A DNA stretch of 5,985 bases from Candidatus Bathyarchaeota archaeon (lineage in GTDB: Archaea > Thermoproteota > Bathyarchaeia > TCS64): the NCBI GenBank assembly GCA_937877765.1, contig CALGBN010000560.1, positions 1 through 5,985 of the forward strand. Direction: 5' to 3'. The notes below the pieces were generated by a model. That model was not told where the DNA came from. It saw only the letters and a list, made by a program, of their open reading frames with translations, and searched no databases. A program made the translations under genes and the position numbers. Shown piece by piece: positions 1 through 4,976 of the stretch. Position 1 is the stretch's first letter. Each line of letters begins with the position of its first letter.

Positions 1-40
1 ACACTTGAAACACCTCTATTTGAGGGTGGAGAAACCATGA
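1..40 (+). CDS. C-terminal end of an unidentified upstream gene (partial)
   Basis: Reading frame 2 is open from the window edge and ends in TGA at 38-40, giving a tail of twelve residues (HLKHLYLRVEKP). The TGA overlaps the ATG at 37-39 in an ATGA arrangement, and GGTGGAG at 25-31 lies five bases before that ATG. This is the usual geometry of two translationally coupled operon genes. The fragment is too short to identify. Given the permease-like start that follows, an ABC ATPase is one possibility, but nothing in these residues shows it. Confidence 0.3.
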   Translation, partial: HLKHLYLRVEKP

Positions 41-123
41 TTCTTAGCGTCTATCGGTTGGCTTCAAGAAATTTGATTAAACCATCACGTAAAACTATGT
101 TTACCGTAGCTACTCCTAGATAG
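37..123 (+). pseudogene. Truncated start of a possible ABC-type (FtsX/MacB-like) permease
   Basis: ATG at 37 follows a good Shine-Dalgarno-like GGTGGAG (25-31) and opens a frame of only 28 residues, ending in TAG at 121-123. The first 22 or so residues (MILSVYRLASRNLIKPSRKT, then MF) have the pattern hydrophobic start, RN-L, basic cluster, T. This is typical of the N-terminus of FtsX/MacB-type permeases just before their first membrane helix. No frame after base 110 continues as a membrane helix, so the gene appears cut off rather than merely frameshifted. It points towards the 3' end of the tRNA-Glu gene 70 bases further on. The good ribosome site and coupling to an upstream frame argue that it was once a real gene. 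The family assignment rests on a short stretch and is tentative. It could instead be an unrelated very small protein. Confidence 0.33.
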
Positions 124-191
124 TGCTTTGCGGCGTGCATAACGAGGATCTATTCGGGTTCCACCTAGACGTTCTGGTCTCTACTGGTTGG

Positions 192-270
192 TGGTGCTCC
201 CGCCGGGATTTGAACCCGGGTTCTCCGGCTCGAAAGGCCGGAATGCTTGGCCGGTCTACACCACGGGAGC
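192..270 (-). tRNA. tRNA-Glu (anticodon UUC), CCA encoded
   Basis: The minus strand folds into a complete cloverleaf. The 7-bp acceptor stem is perfect (GCTCCCG at 270-264 with CGGGAGC at 202-196). There is a short D arm, and the anticodon stem CCGGC/GCCGG encloses loop CTTTCGA, placing anticodon TTC at 234-232. The variable loop has five bases, and the T arm CCGGG-TTCAAAT-CCCGG is perfect. The body is 76 nt (270 to 195), the discriminator is A at 195, and CCA follows at 194-192. There is no intron. The anticodon reads GAA/GAG, so the product is tRNA-Glu. The base after the encoded CCA begins another CCA (191-189). A TATA box lies 27-34 bases upstream. No T-rich terminator is obvious on the 3' side. 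Confidence 0.97.
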
Positions 271-273
271 GGT

Positions 274-296
274 GCACCCCCTTTTGGGGGGAGTGC
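274..296. repeat. Inverted repeat in the tRNA-Glu promoter region
   Basis: GCA at 274-276 and CCCCC at 277-281 face GGGGG at 286-290 and TGC at 294-296. The TTTT centre and the GAG interruption at 291-293 separate the arms. The repeat lies between the tRNA-Glu TATA box and the tRNA 5' end, about where transcription should start. It could be a protein-binding palindrome or could affect promoter melting. Its role is unknown. Confidence 0.5.
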
Positions 297-304
297 TTAT
301 ATTT
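297..304 (-). promoter_or_regulatory. TATA box of tRNA-Glu
   Basis: TTATATTT on the plus strand reads AAATATAA on the minus strand, 27-34 bases before the tRNA-Glu 5' end at 270. This is the usual archaeal TBP-site distance, with initiation a few bases before the mature 5' end. Archaeal tRNA genes use the same TATA/BRE promoters as mRNAs. Confidence 0.6.
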
Positions 305-322
305 GTTTTCTGGTGGGGGTAG

Positions 323-332
323 TTTTTATATT
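323..332 (+). promoter_or_regulatory. TATA box of the CAU-anticodon tRNA
   Basis: TTTTTATATT is the only TATA-like element ahead of the plus-strand tRNA. It lies 30-39 bases upstream of its 5' end at 362 and predicts initiation around 354-358. It sits in a G-rich context (315-319, 333-336, 338-340). Confidence 0.6.
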
Positions 333-361
333 GGGGTGGGTGGTTATTGGCTTTGCGCAGA

Positions 362-440
362 GGGCCTGTAGCTCAGTTTGGCCTAGAGCACCTGGCTCAT
401 AACCAGGGGGACATGGGTTCAAATCCCTTCAGGCCCACCA
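362..440 (+). tRNA. tRNA with CAU anticodon: elongator tRNA-Met or tRNA-Ile2, CCA encoded
   Basis: A 76-nt cloverleaf is seen. The acceptor stem GGGCCTG/CAGGCCC (362-368, 430-436) is perfect, the D stem is GCTC/GAGC, and the anticodon stem CCTGG/CCAGG carries loop CTCATAA with CAT at 398-400. The variable region is GGGAC. The T arm is ATGGG-TTCAAAT-CCCTT, discriminator A is at 437 and CCA at 438-440. It lacks the three consecutive G-C pairs of initiator tRNA in the anticodon stem, so it is not the initiator. CAU can also belong to tRNA-Ile2, whose C34 is modified to agmatidine in archaea to read AUA; sequence alone does not decide here. The second T-stem pair is a T-T mismatch (414/428). The gene ends 4 bases from the stop of the convergent UbiB gene, with no clear T-run behind it. 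Confidence 0.93.
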
Positions 441-444
441 CTTT

Positions 445-2061
445 CTAATCAGAACCACTCGTAATCCCTTTTAGTATGATTATCAGTAGGGCTACGCCGC
501 CTAGAAGTGTTACTAGTGTTATGAGGTCTTGTGTTAGTATGTTTGTTGTACTGATGATTATTGAGAGTCCTATGATTAATCCCATGCTCAACAATCCTAA
601 GAACATTTTCCAGCCCGTGTTTTCCAGTGATTTATTGATCTCAGCTACCTCCGGCACAGTAACCTCCATGCGGGACTGCCCGCTACTGATGTTTTCTAAA
701 AACTTTCTCAGCGCCTTGGGGAATCTTAGTATCTCGCGTGTGATGTTGTTTCTTGTTTGTTCTAGGGATTCTTGACTGAATAGTGATTGACGCATCAGGT
801 TTCCGATATATGGTTGTATTTTCTGCATGAAGTTGAATTCAGGGTCCAGTGTGAATCCGATATCCCCCACCATGGTGATTACTTTGATCATTAACATGAG
901 GTTGCCCGGCATCCTGATATGGTATCGATATAGAGTGCTGTTTAGCTGGTTCATGGATTCTTGGAAGGAGTAATCCTCTATTGAATAGTTCTCGGTCTCC
1001 TTCAGTGCCGCGTACATCTCATCCTTGAGACCGTCAATATCCTCTGATGCTATCTCGATGTCAAGCTCCTCAAAGCTATCCAACAACAAGTCAATATCGC
1101 TGGTTACTAGGCCATATATAACGCGAGTATAAGCATGTCTGCGCTCTGGACGAAGGACTCCCACGAGCCCAAAGTCAAAGAACACGATTTTTCCATCATC
1201 AGTTACACGTATGTTGCCGGGATGAGGGTCTCCATGATAGAATCCATCAGTGAATATCTGCTGGATATACGCCTCAAAACCAATATTCGCTAATTCCTTT
1301 AGATCATGTGTCTCTTTAAGTACCTCAACATTATCGATCCTAACGCCTTCAACATACTCCATTACAAGTAGACGGGGACCAGTGTACTCCCAGTACACCT
1401 TGGGTATCTTAACAGAGGTCATATTCTTCAAGTTGTTTGCGATTATCTCGGCGTTCTTTCCATCACGTACGAAGTCTAGCTCCTTACGCATTTGCTGACT
1501 GAACTCCTCGATAACCCCTACCGGGTTATAGGGACGGAGATAAGGTATGGATTCTTCCGCTCTTTGGGCAAGATTAGCTAGTATTGTGAGGTCAACCTCA
1601 ATTAGCTCTCTTATGCCCGGGCGCTGAATTTTGAAGACTACATCAGAGCCATCCATCAAAGTAGCCCTGTGAACCTGACTAAGGCTAGCGGCTGCAAAAG
1701 GCTCAGGGTCAACAAAAATGCAAAACTCACCTACTTCACCACATGTCTCTTCTATGACAGTCTTTACTTCACTATAATCGACCGGCTTGACATCATCAGT
1801 TAGAAAAAGAAGCTCCTCGATCAAAGCTACAGGTAACAGGTCTCTTCTTCCACTTAGAATCTGACCTAGTTTAATGAATGTGGGTCCAAGCTCCTCAATG
1901 GCTAACCGTATACGTCGATAGATATCTTGACTCTCTACATCGGCGTCTTTTAGGAAATCTGGTCTTTTATCCTCAGGGTATAGCTCCTCTAGGAAGATTC
2001 CGAAGCCGTATTTGGATAAGATTCCCGCTATCTGGGCATACCGTTTTAATCGATTAACCAT
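445..2061 (-). CDS. UbiB/AarF/ABC1 (ADCK) family atypical kinase, membrane-anchored
   Basis: A 538-residue member of the ABC1/ADCK/UbiB protein-kinase-like family. Family hallmarks, numbered from ATG 2061, are: the KxGQ motif in FIKLGQ (K64, G66, Q67); the alanine-rich nucleotide loop FAAASLSQVH (from F122); the ATP-site lysine in FKIQRPG (K144); the ExD motif in KELDF (E194, D196); the catalytic loop HGDPHPGN (about 276-283); and DFG (296-298). All key residues are intact. Two hydrophobic segments at about 484-506 and 513-533 form a C-terminal membrane hairpin, as in bacterial UbiB. Known members support ubiquinone synthesis or lipid transport and act as ATPases more than protein kinases. 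The substrate in an archaeon is unknown, and isoprenoid-lipid handling is an inference. A longer frame begins at TTG 2067. ATG 2061 is preferred because a TATA box lies 27-28 bases before it, fitting a leaderless mRNA. The gene is divergent from the response regulator and its stop (TAG, 447-445) abuts the CAU tRNA. Confidence 0.94.
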   Translation of the reverse strand: MVNRLKRYAQIAGILSKYGFGIFLEELYPEDKRPDFLKDADVESQDIYRRIRLAIEELGPTFIKLGQILSGRRDLLPVALIEELLFLTDDVKPVDYSEVKTVIEETCGEVGEFCIFVDPEPFAAASLSQVHRATLMDGSDVVFKIQRPGIRELIEVDLTILANLAQRAEESIPYLRPYNPVGVIEEFSQQMRKELDFVRDGKNAEIIANNLKNMTSVKIPKVYWEYTGPRLLVMEYVEGVRIDNVEVLKETHDLKELANIGFEAYIQQIFTDGFYHGDPHPGNIRVTDDGKIVFFDFGLVGVLRPERRHAYTRVIYGLVTSDIDLLLDSFEELDIEIASEDIDGLKDEMYAALKETENYSIEDYSFQESMNQLNSTLYRYHIRMPGNLMLMIKVITMVGDIGFTLDPEFNFMQKIQPYIGNLMRQSLFSQESLEQTRNNITREILRFPKALRKFLENISSGQSRMEVTVPEVAEINKSLENTGWKMFLGLLSMGLIIGLSIIISTTNILTQDLITLVTLLGGVALLIIILKGITSGSD

Positions 2062-2084
2062 ATACAAGGATTAAGGAAAGATAG

Positions 2085-2092
2085 TTAATAAA
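2085..2092 (-). promoter_or_regulatory. TATA box of the UbiB-family gene (leaderless)
   Basis: The minus strand reads TTTATTAA, centred 27-28 bases before ATG 2061. No Shine-Dalgarno sequence precedes that ATG, so the mRNA is probably leaderless. This placement is also the main argument against the upstream TTG start at 2067. Confidence 0.5.
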
Positions 2093-2125
2093 ACAAGCCT
2101 CATAGTCCCAGTCGGTATAAATGGA

Positions 2126-2141
2126 TTGAAAGCTTTTAGTA
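2126..2141 (+). promoter_or_regulatory. BRE/TATA-like promoter of the response regulator
   Basis: TGAAAG (BRE-like) followed by CTTTTAGTA, centred about 25 bases before ATG 2161, predicts a leaderless mRNA. A better TATA match, TATAAAT at 2116-2122, lies 42 bases before the ATG and would give a leader of about 16 bases without a Shine-Dalgarno site. Either may be used. Confidence 0.4.
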
Positions 2142-2160
2142 TTCTAATAACGGATAGATA

Positions 2161-2532
2161 ATGAGAACTTTGGCGAAAATTCTTGTTGTTGATGATGAAA
2201 ACGATATACTGGAAATGACCAGCATTATGCTCTCAAGTTCAGGACACGAGGTGCAAACCGCCTCAGACGGAGAAACCGCCCTCGAAATAGTCAGTAATAA
2301 CCCAATTGACCTCATTATACTGGACGCTGTAATGCCGGGAATGCATGGATTAGACGTTTGCCGAACATTGAAGCGAGATCCCAAGACAAGAGCGATACCA
2401 ATTATCATATTCAGCGCGTTGGGAACAGGTGTAGACATGATGCTGGACGACCACGATAAGGCGAATGCCTATATCAGTAAGCCTTTTACTCGCAAGGTTC
2501 TCCTTGAGAAAGTCAATGATCAATTGGAGTAA
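2161..2532 (+). CDS. Stand-alone receiver-domain response regulator
   Basis: A 123-residue protein that is a single CheY-like receiver domain with no output domain. The acidic pair D11-D12 in LVVDDE binds Mg2+. The phosphoacceptor is D55 in LIILDAVMPG. S85 in the FSA segment holds the conserved Ser/Thr position, and K107 in SKPF is the conserved lysine. All functional residues are present, so it should accept phosphate from a histidine kinase. No kinase is encoded in the window, so its partner must be elsewhere. As a receiver-only protein it probably works by binding a target protein, as CheY or Spo0F do. The gene is divergent from the UbiB-family kinase with about 100 bases between starts. 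Start ATG 2161 lacks a Shine-Dalgarno site, consistent with a leaderless transcript. A T-rich stretch follows the stop. Confidence 0.95.
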   Translation: MRTLAKILVVDDENDILEMTSIMLSSSGHEVQTASDGETALEIVSNNPIDLIILDAVMPGMHGLDVCRTLKRDPKTRAIPIIIFSALGTGVDMMLDDHDKANAYISKPFTRKVLLEKVNDQLE

Positions 2533-2552
2533 TTGATTCCTTATTTATCCAG

Positions 2553-2569
2553 TGTTTTTCATGCGTTTT
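2553..2569 (+). terminator. T-rich archaeal terminator after the response regulator
   Basis: TTTTT at 2555-2559 and TTTT at 2566-2569 follow the stop codon by about 25 bases, ahead of the next gene's promoter. Archaeal RNA polymerase terminates at such non-template T-runs without needing a hairpin. Position and composition are the only evidence. Confidence 0.4.
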
Positions 2570-2592
2570 CATGGTTTCACCGCGTCCTGATA

Positions 2593-2606
2593 GAAACCTT
2601 TTAAAT
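2593..2606 (+). promoter_or_regulatory. BRE/TATA promoter of the FKBP-reductase pair
   Basis: GAAACC (BRE-like, 2593-2598) is followed directly by TTTTAAAT (2599-2606). This is the best promoter match in the window. Initiation is expected near 2628-2632, giving a leader of roughly 30-40 bases. Unlike its neighbours, this gene is therefore not leaderless. Confidence 0.6.
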
Positions 2607-2661
2607 TAGACGGCTCGTTACACTCGTAGAATCCAAGGAAACTTGGGCATTACATTTACGA

Positions 2662-3522
2662 GTGAACAGCATGTTTGACGAAGAAAAACCAGAAGTCCTC
2701 GACGAAGAAGAGGAACAGGAAGAAGAGCCTGAAGAAACAGTAGAAGAGGTTCCAGAGGAAGAAGAGGAAACCCCAGTAGAAGAAGAGACAGAGGAGCCTG
2801 AAGAAACAGTAGAAGAGGAAGAGGTTCACTACGAAAACGCAGTCAATAAAGGCGACTTTTTGAAGGTCGAGATGACCGGCATGAGCGAGGAGACCGAAGA
2901 GGTCTTTGAGACAACAAACGAGGAAGAGGCACAGGAAGCTGGAATCTGGGAAGAGGGAAGAACCTATGGTCCAAGACTAGTCATAGTTGGAGACGGTTTT
3001 GTTCTAAGAGGACTCGATGAACGACTACCAGGAACACCATTCGATGAGGAAGTTGAGATCGAGATTCCACCAGAGGAGGCTTTTGGTGAGCGTAATACAG
3101 CTGATGTACAGATGATCCCATACCGTGTACTACGTAGCAAGGGCGTAAACCCATATGTAGGTGCGGAGCTTGAGATCGATGGACGCCCAGCTATTGTTCG
3201 CAGTGTCGGAGCAGGCAGGGTACAAGTAGACTATAACCATCCACTGGCTGGTCGGAAGATTGTGTACAAGCTTAAAGTCGTAGAGCACATCACTGATGAT
3301 AAGGATAAGATCAGGGCGCTCATTGGGCGTAGGTTCCTTGGTATAGAAACAGAGGAGTTTGATGTCAAGAAAACAAAGAAGAAACTTAGGATCGGTATCC
3401 CCGACCAGATTTTCTTCGGTGAGAACATCCAGATCGCCAAACGTGGCGTCGCACTGGACCTACTCAGGTACTTTGAGGATATCGACACCGTCGAATACTA
3501 CGAGACAATCAAACGTTCCTAA
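2662..3522 (+). CDS. FKBP-type peptidyl-prolyl isomerase (archaeal SlyD-like) with acidic N-terminal extension
   Basis: This 286-residue protein (from GTG 2662) is a cis-trans prolyl isomerase and probable folding chaperone, likely cytosolic since no signal peptide is seen. Residues 6-54 form a Glu-rich tail with 32 acidic residues of 49. The FKBP fold begins at NKGDFLKVEMTG (62-73) and includes VFETT (81-85), TYGP, the GDGFVLRGLDERLPG segment (110-124) and the IPPEEAFGER motif (135-144). An inserted flap domain of the SlyD/archaeal type (about 145-195, with EIDGRPAIVRSV) follows, and DYNHPLAGR (190-198) returns to the core. A C-terminal domain (about 211-286) resembles that of long archaeal FKBPs such as the M. 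jannaschii 26-kDa protein. The acidic tail is not typical of the family. ATG 2671 is an alternative start three residues in, with a weak GAGTGA at 2660-2665; neither start has a strong ribosome site. The reductase gene follows after 21 bases and is probably co-transcribed. Confidence 0.93.
   Translation: MNSMFDEEKPEVLDEEEEQEEEPEETVEEVPEEEEETPVEEETEEPEETVEEEEVHYENAVNKGDFLKVEMTGMSEETEEVFETTNEEEAQEAGIWEEGRTYGPRLVIVGDGFVLRGLDERLPGTPFDEEVEIEIPPEEAFGERNTADVQMIPYRVLRSKGVNPYVGAELEIDGRPAIVRSVGAGRVQVDYNHPLAGRKIVYKLKVVEHITDDKDKIRALIGRRFLGIETEEFDVKKTKKKLRIGIPDQIFFGENIQIAKRGVALDLLRYFEDIDTVEYYETIKRS
2725..2749 (+). repeat. 25-bp direct repeat, copy 1, in the acidic tail
   Basis: Bases 2725-2749 are identical to 2794-2818. 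The offset of 69 bases is 23 codons, so both copies encode the same EPEETVEE-type segment. It looks like an in-frame duplication that lengthened the Glu-rich tail. Confidence 0.85.
2794..2818 (+). repeat. 25-bp direct repeat, copy 2, in the acidic tail
   Basis: Exact second copy of 2725-2749. The match extends four bases further left with one mismatch. The bases between the copies are also Glu-rich but differ in sequence. Confidence 0.85.
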
Positions 3523-3530
3523 ACTTTCTA

Positions 3531-3543
3531 GGGGAAATACCCC
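3531..3543 (+). promoter_or_regulatory. GGGG/CCCC hairpin abutting the reductase start codon
   Basis: GGGG (3531-3534), loop AAATA and CCCC (3540-3543) end immediately before ATG 3544. The GGGG block is also the only candidate ribosome-binding element, nine bases before the ATG. Pairing would therefore hide it. This could adjust translation of the second gene relative to the first. The stem has only four pairs, so its effect in cells is uncertain. Confidence 0.35.
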
Positions 3544-4740
3544 ATGAAAACTGAGGCAGCTATAGTTGGAGCCGGACCAACAGGGCTCTTGGCTGCTGAA
3601 ACAATTTCTAAAAAAGGCTACAATGTAGCTGTTTTTGAGGAGCATAAACGGGTAGGGTATCCTGTTCACTGCGCGGGGATGATCAGCGTTGAAGGATTCA
3701 AACGACTCGGCGTTGAGCCTGATCCATTGTTTCACCAGAACACGGTTTATGGTGGAAGAGTATACAGTAATGACGGAAGCTGTTTAACCATCAAAGATAA
3801 CAAGCCACGAGCCTATATCATCGATAGAGGCTCATTTGATAAACATCTAGCTGATCGTGCTGTGGATGCTGGAGTAGATATTTGTCTCGGTAGTAGGGTT
3901 GAAGAGATAGTATTAAAACAGGGAGTTGCTAGTAGTCTCAAGATTGACAGTTCTGATGTTAAATCAGAGGTTTTCATTGATGCAGAGGGAGCAAAAGGGA
4001 GACTATTAGCTCGTTCAGGAATAGATACGGGTCAACAGGGTGTCTATAATGGGTTCAACACTGAGTTATGCGTTGATTCTATCGAAGCCGATATGGTGGA
4101 AGTTTGGTTTGATACAGAGATCGCCAAGGATTTCTTCGTGTGGGTTATTCCAATCAGTGAGAACAGGGTAAGATGCGGACTAGGAACCTCAGAGAGCAAC
4201 GGAGCTACAAAATTAAAGAAATTCGTAAAAAAACGATTCAACAAAGACTCCAACACTATCCATAGTGGACTCATCTGCACCGGGGGACCAGTAAACCAGA
4301 CAGTTTACCCGGGTCTGATGCTTGTGGGAGATGTTGCAGGACAGGTTAAACCTACGACTGCTGGCGGCGTTGTAATCGGTGGTTTGTGTGGAAAGATTGC
4401 GGGAGAAACTACTGTAAAAGCGTTGGAGTCTGGGAATGTTCAGCTTCTTGATGAGTATGATTCGGCTTGGAGGGCAAAGTATGGCTCTGAGCTTCAGACT
4501 ATGCTGTTCCTGCGTAGCATCTTAAACAGGATGGACAATGATAGGATGAACAGGATTTTCAGTGCTTTTATCGAGGAGGGGCTTGAGGATAAGTTCACGA
4601 GGCTTGTGGAGGATGGAGACATGGATATGCAGGCTGATGTCATCAAGCGAGCGGTTTCTGATCCTGTGATACTTGGAGCCTTGGCGAAATCAGCTGGGCG
4701 CATTGCTTTATCCGAGATATTATCTGTTTTCAGGTTCTAG
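3544..4740 (+). CDS. Geranylgeranyl reductase family FAD-dependent oxidoreductase
   Basis: A 398-residue flavoprotein, the usual length for archaeal geranylgeranyl reductases, which saturate the isoprenoid chains of membrane lipids (typically of digeranylgeranylglycerophospholipids). The N-terminal Rossmann motif VGAGPTGLLAAE (8-19) and the acidic FEE at the end of strand 2 bind FAD. PVHCAG (40-45) contains the Cys (C43) found at this place in archaeal homologues. IDAEGAKG (145-152) matches the second dinucleotide motif. FFVWVIPISENRVRCGLG (197-214) corresponds to the substrate-side YxWxFP region, with I in place of the usual F. LVGDVAGQVKPTTAGGVVIGG (260-280) is the family's GDAAG...GGG FAD-binding segment. 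A C-terminal Y-x3-W-x4-G-x-EL signature (305-316) follows. The gene lies 21 bases behind the FKBP gene. Other family members act on quinone or chlorophyll side chains, so the exact substrate is not proven. A ferredoxin or reduced flavin is the likely electron donor. Confidence 0.9.
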   Translation: MKTEAAIVGAGPTGLLAAETISKKGYNVAVFEEHKRVGYPVHCAGMISVEGFKRLGVEPDPLFHQNTVYGGRVYSNDGSCLTIKDNKPRAYIIDRGSFDKHLADRAVDAGVDICLGSRVEEIVLKQGVASSLKIDSSDVKSEVFIDAEGAKGRLLARSGIDTGQQGVYNGFNTELCVDSIEADMVEVWFDTEIAKDFFVWVIPISENRVRCGLGTSESNGATKLKKFVKKRFNKDSNTIHSGLICTGGPVNQTVYPGLMLVGDVAGQVKPTTAGGVVIGGLCGKIAGETTVKALESGNVQLLDEYDSAWRAKYGSELQTMLFLRSILNRMDNDRMNRIFSAFIEEGLEDKFTRLVEDGDMDMQADVIKRAVSDPVILGALAKSAGRIALSEILSVFRF

Positions 4741-4748
4741 TTTATATT
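4741..4748 (+). promoter_or_regulatory. TATA box of the small membrane protein gene (leaderless)
   Basis: TTTATATT begins at the base after the reductase stop codon and is centred 26-27 bases before ATG 4771. This is the spacing expected for a leaderless archaeal mRNA. It is the main support for the short gene downstream being real. Confidence 0.6.
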
Positions 4749-4757
4749 AACCCAGAG

Positions 4758-4763
4758 TTTTTT
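4758..4763 (+). terminator. T6 run, possible terminator of the FKBP-reductase operon
   Basis: TTTTTT lies 18 bases after the reductase stop and between the TATA box and start codon of the next gene. Archaeal polymerase can stop at such runs. If used, the operon's terminator overlaps the next gene's promoter. Evidence is only composition and position. Confidence 0.35.
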
Positions 4764-4770
4764 CTCAAAT

Positions 4771-4941
4771 ATGAAGCCATTATCAACGAGCCATAAAGTC
4801 GCCGTATCTTTTGCTTTCTTTGTTAGTCTGGTTTCTTTGGTGTATGGTTTTATAGCAGGAGTTGACTGGGCGCTGAGGATCGGCAAGTACTCGTTACTTG
4901 GTTTTCTGGTTTTGTTCGCTTTATTGATTTTACCATACTGA
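4771..4941 (+). CDS. Small two-helix membrane protein, unknown function
   Basis: A 56-residue frame begins with MKPLSTSHKV and ends in TGA at 4939-4941. Two hydrophobic segments are visible, about residues 10-30 and 38-55, joined by a short polar turn (GVDWALRIGK). A small integral membrane hairpin is predicted. Support for a real gene is a TATA box at the leaderless distance (4741-4748) and composition typical of membrane segments rather than random sequence. There is no Shine-Dalgarno site. It follows the reductase gene on the same strand but has its own promoter. The opposite strand is also open here, but its product resembles no family and lacks a promoter. I do not recognise the protein. 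A subunit or regulator of a membrane enzyme is possible but unsupported. Confidence 0.6.
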   Translation: MKPLSTSHKVAVSFAFFVSLVSLVYGFIAGVDWALRIGKYSLLGFLVLFALLILPY

Positions 4942-4976
4942 GGCAGTGATCCTAAACTTGGTCCGGAGTTGGTGAA

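Noticed and set aside
152..160. Possible second copy of a tRNA T-arm segment (CGGGTTC) left of tRNA-Glu, as an attachment-site duplicate
   Set aside because: Only about seven bases match, far too short for an att repeat.
189..194. CCACCA at the tRNA-Glu 3' end as a degradation tag
   Set aside because: The second CCA is genomic trailer removed by 3' processing; tandem CCACCA tagging is added by an enzyme to unstable tRNAs, and this tRNA is well paired.
123..371. Plus-strand open frame of 82 residues across the tRNA-Glu gene
   Set aside because: It runs through the antisense of a perfect tRNA cloverleaf and has no protein-like family pattern.
476..775. Plus-strand open frame antisense to the UbiB C-terminus
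   Set aside because: Shadow of a well-supported kinase gene; no promoter or recognisable motif.
2136..2438. Minus-strand open frame of 100 residues
   Set aside because: Antisense to the receiver domain, whose functional residues are all intact on the plus strand.
3460..3735. Minus-strand open frame across the FKBP-reductase junction
   Set aside because: Overlaps two well-supported genes and resembles no family.
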